DNA of 64,000 nt from Schistocerca nitens (Eukaryota; Arthropoda; Insecta; Orthoptera; Acrididae), in NCBI RefSeq assembly GCF_023898315.1, contig NC_064614.1:382229348-382293347 (forward strand). Direction: 5' to 3'. Position numbers and translations under genes: made by a program. A model generated the notes under the pieces. It worked only from the letters and a program-made list of their open reading frames with translations. It searched no databases and was not told where the DNA came from. Below are positions 45,480-57,549 of the stretch, piece after piece. Numbering within the stretch: the stretch's first letter is position 1; each line of letters opens with the position of its first letter.

Positions 45480-46180
45480 ATTGTATATGCCTGTGGTCCA
45501 AGCTAATGCCCCAGTTTCACTGCCATCACCTTGTACAGATTCAGCTGTGTAAGGACCCGCGCTGTTTTCAGTGTCCTTTGAATTGTTCCACTCTTTGCCT
45601 GGTAGCTTCCTAAATTATTATTATATCTCTGTAGTAATTATATGAGATATTACATTCCAAATAAATAAAATGTTGAATTGTTTTAAAAGTCTCTCGTTCA
45701 AAATAATCTTTGCAGTTATAGGTGTTTACCCTAGAATGCCATGATTACTGATTTTGAGACAGAAATTTTAACGAGGCTATTAATCTTCCCGATCGGCAAA
45801 CAAGAAGATGCTTAACACCGTTCCTGCTAATTTCATCGAATGATCGATCCTACTAGCAATATTTAGCTTCTCCTTGTCCGTCGATCGGAAGTACTCATTA
45901 GCGTCGTTAACATTATTACGTTCTACGGCTACTGTTCTTTCCACTCTACGCGTACGAGATGATTCACCCAGGCCTGCAGATTTGTGATTGCTTCTACAGG
46001 TACAGGCTGTTGTGGTTTCATTAACTATAGCCGCCTCAATACCAACACTGATTTTCGAATGCCCTACCTGATGTCTTCATTCTGTTCCCTCGGCTAAACT
46101 CGGTTTCGCTGGAATGAGCGATGAATTTGTCTTTCCCAGTGGCTTTTCTGACGAAGGATTGTCCAGAGGTGTTGAAACTC
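45480..46180. other. Intron 2, nothing recognised
   Basis: No gene recognised. The last part may belong to the Penelope-like fragment that follows. Confidence 0.35.
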
Positions 46181-46182
46181 AC

Positions 46183-46735
46183 TCTACAGGCTACCAGGAT
46201 CTGCGACTACGCGTTCTCGGTGAATCAGAGCGCACAGTACCCTATAACGTTGTGCAGTTTGGTAACAATATGTAAATATAAATTCCTGTGAGTAGGTTTG
46301 CGAAACCAGACTGTCCCAGTGTTCTTTCAGCTTTACTTTGTATCGTGATTCTCTACCTTCATGATAACCTGAACATTCTGATGAAGAAATTTTACATGCA
46401 GACGAAACATGGTCGACTTTTTCGGTTCCAGGAGACCATACTACAAACATGTCGTTTAGACACAGCTGAAAGTCAAGTTTTAACGATGGTGACTGTAGTA
46501 ATTTTTTTATTCAAAATCCTCCATAAGATCATTGGCCAACACAGAGAAGAGGGCTTCCAATTACCATGTTCTAAGTATTTGTTACTGAATAAAAAGTAAG
46601 ATGAAGTTGGAACATGCTTTAGAAGCGCTGTAATGTCTTCCTCAAACTTGCTGCCTCTGAATGTAAGAGGATCCTGTAAAAGAATTTTTGTAAACAACAA
46701 TAAAACGTCAAAACTACGAGATCTGATGGCTTCGG
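46183..46735 (-). mobile_element. Penelope-like reverse transcriptase fragment
   Basis: The minus strand encodes SFDVLLLFTKILLQDPL, GSKFEEDITALLKHVPTSSY, the fingers region of Penelope-type reverse transcriptases (usual form VD-VSLFT-VP), then in a shifted frame MFVVWSPGTEKVDHV, the position of the YVDDTFVVW box, with the DD part degraded. Stops and shifts are frequent. The 5' side is cut by the SINE at 46750. Confidence 0.7.
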
Positions 46736-46749
46736 TGAGCGTTTTCAGG

Positions 46750-46960
46750 TTTAAATGGTTCAAATGGGTCTACGTACTATGAGACTTAACATCTGAGGCC
46801 ATCAGTCGCCTAGACTAGGTTTAAATAGTTTTATTTAAACCTAACTGGCCTAAGGACATCGCACACATCCCTGCTCGAGGCAGGATGATCCGAAACTGCG
46901 ACCGTAGCAGCAGTGCGGTTCCGGGCGGAAGCGCCTAGAACCGCTCGGCCACAGCTGCCG
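46750..46960 (-). repeat. tRNA-derived SINE in the Penelope-like fragment
   Basis: Main family, minus strand, diverged. 13-bp perfect TSD GAGCGTTTTCAGG at 46737-46749 and 46961-46973. Confidence 0.9.
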
Positions 46961-46974
46961 GAGCGTTTTCAGGC

Positions 46975-47860
46975 GACCTCTAAATTACTCATAGTTACAA
47001 ATATGGTGGTCCAATTTGCGTACGAGTGATCACAGAAATATATAAGATATTTAGCTACAACATAGGTGAGCGCTTATACGGCACGTATAATGAGGTGAAG
47101 GGGACACTCAAAGTTGTGGATTTTTGTTAGGCCACAATGTTATAGAGAACGAGCAACCAGCTGGCGCAAATTCTTAATGGTTCTAGTTGGAAGAGAACTC
47201 TTGTTGAAGATGTCCAGGATTTTCTTCTAACCTTTCTTGTCGAGTAGCTGTTTAAATGGAGGTATAGAGGTACGCGAATTAGAGGTACGTTTAAATGTAA
47301 TTGGTACTTTCGTTCTCCTTGTAGGTGGGTAATATGCCAATATCTTGTTTTCTCTAAAACTCTCAGACAGTAGTCCTTGCTGGTGGCACTGTATTGAAAC
47401 AAATGGAAACAGAGAAATGTAATGCGACAAGTGTTCGGGCTAATTTATTGCTTGGCATCACTTGGGGGCTTCGATATCTGCTGTTTTACTTTACTGACAA
47501 CATTTCTGATGGAAGCTGTCATGGGTCTAAGTGCGAAGCTTAGGCCCGGGATATAAAATGAAGAAATGAGGAGAGATCATGTAACCGCTCGGTACCAGGT
47601 ATACCATCTGCAAAGCTTCAAAATGAAAACTGTGTATTTTTAAGGGAGTTACTAACATTTTGTGCGCTATATTTCTACTTTTCACAGCTTTCTTTTCATA
47701 CTTTGGGTGCAGCTCGTCAAATATGGGAAAGGTCTCCAACAGACACATCGTTAGACCTATCTATTGTCTCTCTGTGAAAAAATGTTACCCTCAGTATGTA
47801 TCAAGCTATCTTCACTGATTCTTCAAAGTTTCTACCAGTGACATTCTCTTTCTTATACAG
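46975..47860. other. End of intron 2; possible upstream part of the Penelope-like relic
   Basis: A minus-strand frame (47430-47227) reads ILAYYPPTRRTKVPITFKRT but is not clearly assignable. The intron closes with TCTCTTTCTTATACAG. Confidence 0.35.
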
Positions 47861-48026
47861 GGGCTTAGAGTCAGCGGGCCTCAGCAGACAGGCGTACAAT
47901 CAGTTCCTCTTCAATATGGTAGACATGGCACTGCCAGAGGAATCCACATCCGTGTCTGAGGACGCCATAGCGGTGCAGACCTTCCTTATGGCCAAAAACT
48001 ACACGCTGGGGAGCGTAATGAAGCAG
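47861..48026 (+). CDS. DEG/ENaC (pickpocket-like) channel, extracellular-loop exon
   Basis: A 166-bp exon with a clear pyrimidine tract and acceptor TTCTTATACAG and donor GTTAGT. Its first base completes the codon opened at 34688 (phase 2), and it ends in phase 0. It encodes GLESAGLSRQAYNQFLFNMV, then acidic ALPEESTSVSED and AKNYTLGSVMKQ, matching the helical segment that follows FPAVTVC and N(R/K)V in pickpocket proteins. NYT is a possible N-glycosylation site. The Cys-rich domain and TM2 must be encoded further downstream; the next exon was not recognised in this window. Placement in the same gene rests on phase, strand and family order. Confidence 0.82.
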
Positions 48027-48287
48027 GTTAGTTTATCAACGTATTCACGAGGAGCTATATTTCCAATTATGCTAAAAGAACGTGTGAATAACGCCAGTCA
48101 CAGTGCGAATGTATGGTCCTCAGGTGGCTTACAACTGCACTGCTTTGCATAAATTGAGGTATACAAAAATTATCTATTATAAAAGTAAAAACTGGATTCT
48201 GGAGCATCTTGCATCCTTAAAATTGAGTCTAAATCATTGATGTGAAAAGAGTTGATGGAATGAGCAATTGAAAATTGCGAATAATAC
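48027..48287 (+). other. Start of intron 3
   Basis: AT-rich; donor GTTAGT at 48027. No other feature. Confidence 0.4.
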
Positions 48288-48298
48288 ATTACCAAACT

Positions 48299-49411
48299 GT
48301 TGTTGTTGTTGTTGTGGTCTTCAGTCCTGAGACTGGTTTGATGCAGCTCTCCATGCTACTCTATCTTGTGCAAGCTTCTTCATCTCCCAGTACCTACTGC
48401 AACCTACATCCTTCTGAATCTGCTTAGTGGATTCATCTCTTGGTCTCCCTCTACGATTTTTACCTTCCACGCTGCCCTCCAATAATAAACTGGTGATCCC
48501 GTGATGCCTCAGAACATGTCCTACCAACCGACCCCTTCTTCTAGTCAGGTCGTGCCACAAACTTCTCTTCTCCCCAATCCTATTCAGTACTTCCTCATTA
48601 GTTATGTGATCTACCCGTCTAATCTTCAGCATTGTTCTGTAGCACCACATTTCGAAAGCTTCTGTTCTCTTCTTGTCCAAACTATTTATCGTCCATGTTT
48701 CACTTCCATACATGGCTACACTCCATACAAATACTTTCAGAAACGACTTTCTGACAGTTAAACCTATACTCGATGTTAACAAATTTCTCTTCTTCAGAAA
48801 TGCTTTCCTTGCCATTGCCAGTCTACATTTTATATCCTCTCTACTTCGACCATCATCAGTTATTTTGCTCCCCAAATAGCAAAACTCCTTTACTGCTTTA
48901 AGTGTCTCATTTCCTAATCTAATTCCCTCAGCATCACCCGACATAATTCGACTACATTCCATTATCCTTGTTTTGCTTTTGTTGATGTTCATCTTATATC
49001 CTCCTTTCAAGACACTATCCATTCCGTTCAACTACTCTTCCAAGTCCTTTGCTGTCTATGACAGCATTACAATGTCATCGGCGAACCTCAAAGTTTTTAT
49101 TTCTTCTCCATGGATTTTAATACCTACTCCGAATTTTCTTGTTTGTTTCCTTCACTGCTTGCTCAATATAGAGATTGAATAACATCGGGGAGAGGCTACA
49201 ACCCTATCTCACTCCCTTCCCAACCACTGCTTCCCTTTCATGTCCCTCGACTCTTATAACTGCCATCTGGTTTCTTTACAAATTGTAAATAGCTTTTCGC
49301 TCCCTGTATTTTACCCCTGCCACCTTCAGAATTTGAAAGAGAGTATTCCAGTCAACATTGTCAAAAGCTAGGAACGTAGGTTTGCCTTTCTTTCATCTGG
49401 CTTCTAAGATA
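48299..49411 (-). mobile_element. 5'-truncated RTE copy with perfect TSD
   Basis: Same family as 28905-32170, with (CAA)n tail at 48299-48316 and an 11-bp TSD ATTACCAAACT (48288-48298, 49412-49422). It encodes the C-terminal 236 residues (MNGMDSVLKGGYKMN to the end) in an open frame, then decays upstream. Truncation is at the 5' end, as usual for LINEs. Confidence 0.92.
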
Positions 49412-49422
49412 ATTACCAAACT

Positions 49423-49553
49423 AATTTCTTATAATTCGCCATAGTATTTCGTGTAGTCAGTACTATATATTGCTATGTGAGTAAAGGAGTTACGCAGGTC
49501 TTTACCATTCCTCAATGCCTGCACCTGCCAAATCTCCATGACCACCCTCCTTC
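49423..49553. other. Short intronic gap
   Basis: No feature between the two LINEs. Confidence 0.4.
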
Positions 49554-52500
49554 CATTATTATTATTATTATACAAATTTGGCCGTTAAAGACCGTGAAAA
49601 CAGTTATTTCTTGCGCTTCTGGGAAGTCTTCTTTCTCTCAGTCCACACTTCTTTCATTCTTGCGCTGAAGGCGGCTTTTCTCTCTTCAGACCATTTAGTT
49701 CCACAAGTCTTCTTAATTTTCACACCGAAACCCGTGAATGAATTCAGTTTTTTTCTAAAAAGGTTTCTGTTAAATATTGTTTCCTGATCTATGTCCATTT
49801 CGTTTAGAGCTCTTTCTGTGTTCATAAATTTTTATTTATTAGATTTGCGATGTACGAAAATATTTGTTTTGTAAGCCTATTCGGGTTCATCCTCATGATG
49901 TGAGCATAAAAGGAGCATCTTATTTTTCTAATTTCGTCTGTAGTTTTGCTGCACTTCGTATACACTTCTTTGTTGCTTTTTAGTCTGTATACAGGCTTGC
50001 CTTGATCATCTGTTATTTTCCTGTGTCCAAGAATTGTCCTCACAATTCTTCTTTCACGATTTTCTATCTGTTCTGCGTATGTAAAATTTGCCAGTGATTC
50101 TGATGCATATAGTATCTGCGGTCTAATGACAGTCTGGTAGTGTCTGAGATATACATTTTTTTGAATACATTTGTCTGCAGTAGTGAGTTGCTGTCTCTAG
50201 TTTTGGTATTCTAGCCCTGCAGGCTGGATGACCTTTTGCCACAGGCTGAATTAGTTCACCAAGATATTTAAAATGTTTAGATACCTGTATTTTCCCGTAT
50301 TTCGTAGTTATTTTCTTTGGTGGATTTTTGATATTTGTAATGATTTCTGTCTTTTCAAATGAAATTTGCAAGCCTGCTTTTTCAGCAGTTTCTTTAAGTA
50401 ATTCTATTTGTTTTATTGTGTCTTTTTGTGTGTAAGCTGAACAGGCGAGATCGTCAGCGAAGGCAAAACAGTTGGTTTCAATGGCTTTGTAGCACTTCCC
50501 TCCAATTTGGATTTTCTCAACTCCATGTTTTTGCGTGAGTTTTCTGCATTCTGCTATGACTTTATCCAGAACACAGTTGAAGAGTACCGGGGACAGCGCA
50601 TCTCCTTGTCTGACGCCGGTTTTGACCTCGAACTGCCGTGAAATTTCTCCTTGGAATTTTACTTTTGATGTTGTATTTGTTAATGTTTCTTTGATTATGG
50701 TGATTGTTGTTTCATCTATTTCATATTCTCGAAGTGTTTTGATGAGTGTGTCCCTATCGATTGAGTCATAAGCTTTTTTGAAATCAATGAATGTTATGAA
50801 ATATTTCTTGCTCCTTGTAGATAAATAGTTCATTGTTGTTTTGAGGTTAAAAATTTGTTCGGCGCAGGATCTTCCTGGTCTGAAGCCAGCTTGATATTCT
50901 CCAAGTTTTCCCTCTATAATTGGTGATACACGATTGAGCAGGGCTTTTGATAGAATATTGTATGGGACTGGGAGAAGCGATATTCCACGATAGTTGTTAA
51001 CATCCCTTTTGTCACCTTTTTTAAACAAAGGATGAATTAGGGCAGTTTTCCAGTGACTTGGGATTTTCTTGGTTTCCCATACTTGTTCAAGTTCTTTGTG
51101 TAGTGCTTCTACTGATGTTTCTCCCCCAAGCTTGAGCATTTCTGCCGTAATTGTGTCTTCTCCACATGCTTTCCTGTTTTTGAGATTTTTGATTATGTTT
51201 GTGATTTCCTCTCGTGTCGGAGGTGTTGAATGTGTTGGTAATGTTTCTGGTTGCGTAAAACTGAGAGTCTGCATGGGTGTCTGGCAGTTTAGGAGTGTCT
51301 CAAAATATTCAGCCAGGATTTCACAGTTTTCAGTATTGTTGGTGGCGAGAGTCTTATTATTTCTCATAAGGTTTAGGCAAGGGGACTGGTATCCTCGGAG
51401 TTTCTGGTTGAATGTTTTGTACCAAGCTGCCGTGTTGCATTTCTTGAAATTCTCTTCGATTGAGTCCAGTTGTTGTTTTTCATATTGTCTCTTGGTGTTG
51501 CGAATGGTTTTCGAGGCATTCTTTCTGGCTTGCTTAAATTCATCAAAGTTGTTTTCAGTTTTATGTGAGTTCCACTTTTTCCAGGCTTTAAGTCTTTCAT
51601 GCAGAACTTCATTACAGTTGCTGTCCCACCACGGGTGTTTCGGTTTGCTCTTTTTTGGAAAGGTTGTTTCTGTTGCCTCAATCAAGTTGTTCTGAAATTC
51701 TTGGAGGTTTCGTGAAAGGGAGAATGTCTTTAGTTTTTTCTGAAAATCCTTGAGGTTAGAGTTGGACTTAAGGTTGTAATTTCTCAGGGTTGTAAGATCA
51801 AAATTTATTTTATTTCTGTTTTTATACTCTCCGTTTCTGCTTTTCTGTTTGTTTTTTGGGATCAGTTTAGTTTTTATTTTCGTGAGATAGTGATCGGAGT
51901 CGAGGTTTAGAGATTTTCGGACACGTGTGTTCAATATTTCTTTTTCACATTTGGAGGAGATGGCAACGTGATCTATTTGAAATTCTCCGATACTCTTTAT
52001 CGGAGATACCCAGGTTTTTTGTTTTCTGGGAAGATGTTTAAAACGTGTTGACATTAGCTTGAGTTTAAACTGCTTATAGAGCATAATTAACCTTTCTCCA
52101 TTTTTGTGGGTTCGTTTGTGGGCGGGAAAGTTGCCGACAATATCGCGGAATTTCTTTTCTTTTCCAATCTGAGCGTTAAAATCTCCTAGAAGTATTTTTA
52201 CATTGTTTTCTGGGATTTATGATATATGATCCTTAAGGTTTTCCCAGAATTCATCTGTTTCTTCCCTATTTTTAGCATTACTTTTGTCATTTGTGGGGGC
52301 GTGAACATTGATTAATGTGTATTTTTTATTTGCACATCGAAAAGTGAGGAAAGATGTTCTCGATGATGTTGACCAAAAATGTTCGACAGAGTTCAGAATT
52401 TTTGTGTTTACAGCAAAAGCTGTGCCAAGCTGAGGGCATTTCTTCATTACAATTTTTCCAGGTTTTCCTTTAAATATTCTGAATTTGTTTGATTCAAATG

Positions 52501-52790
52501 TGTTTTCATCAGTGAAGCGAGTTTCTTGTAGCGCCACAATTTGTATGTCTTCCGTGTGTAACTGGTCTGTAAGGTGCTTAAGTTTTCCCACTTTGAGAAG
52601 GGAGTTTATGTTGAGAGTTGCTATGTTGAAGATTTTTCTGGGTTTAATCTTGTTGGATTTGCATGGTGTTGCAGACTCTCCAGAATCCATGGGTCTGCTT
52701 GCGTCGTTGCCGACGGTGGATTGGCCACCTGGGGTAGTTTCGTTATTGAAAGACATTTCCATGATGCGTTAAGATTGTAACTGTTGAAAT
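49554..52790 (-). mobile_element. Second RTE-like LINE, near full-length
   Basis: A 3.2-kb minus-strand element ending in (AAT)n (read as ATT at 49554-49571). It is homologous to the fragment at 889-2460 and distinct from the RTE at 28905. No target-site duplication was established. Its 5' end lies close to the foldback structure at 52831. Confidence 0.85.
49604..52762 (-). pseudogene. LINE endonuclease-reverse transcriptase, broken
   Basis: The frame starts MEMSFNNETTPGG at 52762 and encodes an APE-type endonuclease (IATLNINSLLKVGK, VALQETRF, VHAPTND, LLGDFNAQIG, SDHYLT), interrupted by one TAA at 52219-52217. The RT in the same frame shows ALIHPLFKKGDKRDVNNY, GEYQAGFRPGRSCAEQI, FIDFKKAYDSIDR, GVRQGDALSPVLFN and the catalytic FAFADDLACSA. 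After about 50123 the frame shifts; the C-terminal region continues with GHRKITDDQGKP, FYAHIMRM and, after another shift, KEVWTERKKTSQKRKK. Apart from those lesions the ORF is well kept. The family role is target-primed reverse transcription. Confidence 0.88.
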
Positions 52791-52902
52791 TCTTCAAAGT
52801 TGGGGAGATTACTTGCGTAACCTACCAGGAATACATCATAATGGCGTTGTTAGTATTTCCTGATATATGTGAGACAGTGTAAGGCGTGCTGCGTGTATGT
52901 AC

Positions 52903-52904
<2 letters not shown>

Positions 52905-52969
<65 letters not shown>

Positions 52970-52980
52970 TGTGTGTGTGT
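52905..52980. repeat. (TG)n microsatellite in the left arm
   Basis: About 38 TG units with one CG interruption. Mirrored as (CA)n at 53480-53543. Confidence 0.9.
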
Positions 52981-53479
52981 GTGAGTGTGTGAGTGAGTGT
53001 GTGCTCAATTTTGGAACATCCTGCTTTCTTAGAATGCAGGTTTTTTTCACTTTATTTAACCACTTTTTTATCCTTGATCCCACATAACAAACAATTTTGA
53101 AGCACTGCTGCTCCACCATAAACGTTCCCAGAGTGGTGTTTTGTTTCCTATTATTTTTATGATAATTTCATTGGTAACAGCTTGTGTGTGAGTACTGTGT
53201 GGAGCTACATACACCAGCAAAAGCAAACGGCGTGAGAGCTACAGGTTATCTGCCCCTGCATCTGCAGTCAGCTGGTCAGGGAAGAGACAAACCGCAGTGG
53301 CCGCACTAGCTGGATGGGGACAAACGCTGCATGCCAAGGTCACTCCTGGGCTGCGGTGGATGGCAACATCTGCCCTTTCTCACATGCATGTCCATAACGA
53401 CCACATGCCACCTTGTCACTGGTCCACCCCTCGAAGGGTGTGTACCTCCACATTACATACACACATACACTCACTCACA

Positions 53480-53494
53480 CACTCACACACACAC

Positions 53495-53543
<49 letters not shown>
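53480..53543. repeat. (CA)n microsatellite in the right arm
   Basis: Counterpart of the left-arm (TG)n; the ORFs across it are low-complexity artefacts. Confidence 0.9.
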
Positions 53544-53546
<3 letters not shown>

Positions 53547-53625
53547 ACATACGTACATACACGCAGCACGCCTTACACTGTCTCACATATATCAGGAAAT
53601 ACTAACAACGCCATTATGATGTATC

Positions 53626-54602
53626 TGTCACGGTAGCCTAGCTTTAAAGGTTAAATGGGTCACAGAGATTCTATGTCTGCATGCACTGCAAGAATAAACA
53701 TATTGAACATTTTTTAAAAAGTTGCGGTAGGTTGGACACAATGCATTAGTAATAGTAATAACCACTCGCTGGAAAAAAAAGTTTTCATTTACATATGAGC
53801 CACCATGTTGTAAACACGAATCATGCACCTGCAGCATTTGCATTTGTTGTACCACAGGAAGAAAACAGTGCAGACAGAAGATAAGTATTAGTTGTTGCAT
53901 AGATTGTCAATACTGTATGTGTGTCTATGTGCTGTTATTCGAGTTCATACGTCAATGTTGCCATTAGTGCAGGTGACATCATCTCTAACAAAATCACAGT
54001 CTGAAACGCCAGTGGCTACAGTATCACTCTTTAACTCGATGTTCACTATTAATGCCACCGACAATAAATGATTTCTTGATGGAATTGCATCAGAACATCT
54101 CTTCAGCCCAATGCTGGTTTAAAAAAATCATTGGCATTGCAGTAATAAGGTCGCGTTGTCCAGTAATGAGTGGTTTCATCATCGTGAAAATTCGATGTTC
54201 ATTGCAGCCATGCTCAACAGAAATGCTCAGACTGTCACAGCAAGTCTGGATGAGCACACGATATGCAGCAGTGCTTCCCATGAACAATGAAAACCTATAG
54301 TACAGCAGATGACACACAGAGTACACATGAACAAAAACTATCAAACTTTTCCTTCGTGGGGGACCACAGTCATGTTGAACATTTTGAAATAAATTTCCTC
54401 CATTTGACTGTAAATGTGTATTCCCTTATTTCACACAATCATGATTTCGGGTTTGTAACCACTGTCAAGAGAAATATGAAATCTCGGAAGGTATCTGCCC
54501 TGCCTAAATGACATAACATCGTCGAAATAAGACCAAATGAAAGTTATTTAGACGACGATATGTCATTAAGGCACGTCGGACTTTTTAAAGATTTCACATT
54601 GC
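53626..54602. other. No gene recognised
   Basis: AT-rich; short ORFs without domain. Confidence 0.35.
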
Positions 54603-54612
54603 ACTTGAGAAT

Positions 54613-54808
54613 TGCCGGCTGATGTGGCCGAGCGGTTCTAGACGCTTAAGTCTGGAACCGAGCGACCGCTACGGTCGCAGGTTCGAATCCTGCCTCGGGC
54701 ATGGATGTGTGTGATGTCCTTAGGTTAGTTAGGTTTAAGTAGTTCTAAGTTCTAGGGGACTGATGACCTCAGAAGTTAAGTCCCATAGTGCTCAGAACCA
54801 TTTTTTAA
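54613..54808 (+). repeat. tRNA-derived SINE (main family)
   Basis: GCCGGCTGATGTGGCCGAGC head, GCAGGTTCGAATCCTGCCTC B box, tail to CAGAACCATTTTTTAA. 10-bp perfect TSD ACTTGAGAAT (54603-54612, 54809-54818). Confidence 0.92.
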
Positions 54809-54818
54809 ACTTGAGAAT

Positions 54819-57480
54819 GGCTATAAAGCTGAAATCATGATAGTGTGGAACAAATTAAAAGAACTCCAAGGTCAAATGGCACTGTTTTTTTCCAAAGTGC
54901 ATCTAAGAAGTTAACATACAAGAGATGAGCCATCCAGAATGTTGTTGATGAACACATCCACAACTGGTTGCCATATGTCAGATGCTTGCCACAGCTTCTA
55001 TGAGAAATCATTGAAGACTTTGCTGAAGCTCACAGAACAGACCTGACAACAATTGGAAGAAGCTGTTTCTCAGAATTTTGGCTCATGTTGCACTTCAATA
55101 CAAAATTATATGTATGACTGCTATGCCAGATGTATGCATATTTAGGCATGTTCATGTGCCCATCTATATACAAAAAATTATAAAGTATGTAGGTACAGCA
55201 AACAAAAAAGTGAAAGTAGTTTTATTTTCTTTCTATAAAATACATTGCCTGCTAATGATAATTATGATTAGATGGATGAAGCACCCTTTTCACTGCCATT
55301 TAGTAACTGACTACAGAAAAATACTACAGAAAAAAAGAATTCTCCACTTTCGTCTTCAACACATAATTGGTAATTGTGGACCAGTCACACTTTGGCAGCA
55401 TGAATGTTGTCATATCATTACTTCAATATCCTGATGGAATTTGCTTTGAACATGTACATGTATACTCAAAAACATTATTTCAGATCAAGTCCTAGTTTAT
55501 TACAAGATACATTGGCAGGTGTTGGTGATGTAACACACAAGGCATGCTATTAAAGTGATTCTTTTCCATCGTCAGTGAGATCCATCTCATATACAGTGTT
55601 TATATTTCATAATGTTGCTATGGAAAAACGAGCAGATGCGCAAATAATCATGTTTTTGTAGTCTCATGAAGGTAGATATTTTTTATTCGAGTCAGACACG
55701 CTCAAGGGCCCCGAAAACAAATGCTGAGGGATAACGCAAACCTTATCTCTTTCAGACAAGATAATGCGAATTGAAAATACATACACCAAGTACAATAACC
55801 ATGTTCAGAAAATTAAAAAAAGGTTATAAAACGAAACATTTACATATGATAAAAAATATCTCAGATGAAGTGTTTCCCCAATAGGGATCCACAAAAATTT
55901 TGATGCTAGTGATGTTGAGATGGTATTCAAACTGCTATGTCATGAGTACTGTTTTCAAGATATTGCTGGAAACCTTATTTGTGTACATGAAAGCACAGGC
56001 ATTTGTGTTTGGTGTATGAGATACCAACAGACCTCCAGAAGAGATGGTTGCTTGTTTCAATGAAGCTGCAACCGTTATTTATGAAATATTTTGTTGTTCT
56101 GAATCGGTTAGACAATCATTAGCAACCAGACGCCAGTAGTTTATAATTCTAAACAGATGACATTTTCAACAAGATCTCTAAAGGAATATTCATCATACAC
56201 CAGTTTGAACATCATCTCTGACAATCACTAGTGTCAAAACTTTCATAGACTCCTTGTGCGGAAATGATACACCAATAAATTATTTTTACATAAAAAAGTG
56301 TTATTTTTATCTCCTTTAAACAATAAAAATGTTTATACCAGTCTTTTACACTCTGTATCTCAAGCACATAAAGGAACTGACATGGTCTTCAATGGAATTA
56401 GAACTTTATATGAAGATTGCGTGAACCACGAACAGTAGCAGTTATTTGTTATTGATAAAACATGACAACTGATTGAGGGACGATGTAGACGAAACTTTGT
56501 ATGCTTCTCGATATTGCTTTTTAAAAATACATTGAAGTTGCATCACTGCGTAGTGTGTCAAGTGCAAATATGTTTCCAAGTGAATGCATGTAGCCTCAGA
56601 TCTTTACATAAATGTTAAATATATAAATACAAAGCGCTGGAAAGCTATAGAGAAATAGGAGTTCGTATTTTGACAGACGTAAGACCAAGTAATGGAGCTT
56701 GAACCTAATGTTCATTCAGGAGCAGATAGGCCGAGGAGTGCCGTATATAAAAATATACTTGTTAAATAGAATATCCCTCTATAAGTTGTTTCGATGACTG
56801 AAATGATAAACAAAAATCTCAGGAACATAAGCGTTCAAACAGAAACCCATACACACTAAAAAAAATTCTAGAGGAAGTTTCGACAGATTAATACAAAATT
56901 CGAGAAATTATGGAGTTCAGTCAACACATTAGCTGCAAGGCTTGTGGTACTTGTAAACAAAGTAATAAGATAGAAAAAAAAACTACTCTGAGAGCATATA
57001 AATCGCATACTGTCTCAACATCTGTTTAGTGAGCGACAGCATGTCGACTACAAGAGCAAAACATGAAATCTCTGAGACTTGTGAGACAATTTAACAGAAA
57101 TTACGATTGTAAGACACAGGCAATTCGAGGGAGACCCATACCTCAGAGATACGTTTAAGCCACCTAAACAAATTCTTGAACGACTCACCTTACCATACAA
57201 ATGAGCAATACAAGTGGGGAAGAAGGTACAATTTGTCATTTCATTAAATGTCACAGCAATATCAGCAAGGGAGGGCCACATATCCTGGGTGTGTGACCTG
57301 TAAGAATAAAAAAGCACCTAAAAGGGGTTGCAAATAGCGAATTTGAAAGAACATCTCGTTTTAATCTTAAATTCTTAAGAACTTCGAAAAGTGACTAATA
57401 TTTAGCGAAAGAATTATACGTGTACACAGAAATATTATGTATGACTAATGTTCATAACAAAAACAATTCCCCAACAGGAC
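54819..57480. other. AT-rich, no gene recognised
   Basis: A stretch at 54840-55190 keeps short coding-like pieces (for example WLPYVRCLPQLL, TTIGRSCFSEFW) that suggest an old transposon, but I cannot name it. Nothing else seen. Confidence 0.3.
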
Positions 57481-57549
57481 GAATAAAAAGTCTGAACAGC
57501 AAGAAATACAAAAACAGAATTTGACCAGTGTTAGAGGAACATGGTCGCT

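Larger units (their letters stand above)
52831..53624. repeat. Foldback structure: ~165-bp inverted arms around a 460-bp centre
   Basis: The left arm (52831-53002) begins ATACATCATAATGGCGTTGT; the right arm read on the other strand from 53624 begins with the same 20 bases and stays near-identical through GTATTTCCTGATATATGTGA, GACAGTGTAAGGCGTGCTGC and a (TG)n run. The centre (53003-53462) has no recognisable ORF. It could be a foldback/MITE-type element or an inverted duplication. Confidence 0.85.

Noticed and set aside
53297-53636. Overlapping ORFs with His/Thr-rich ends
   Set aside because: Their length comes from the (CA)n microsatellite read in three frames.
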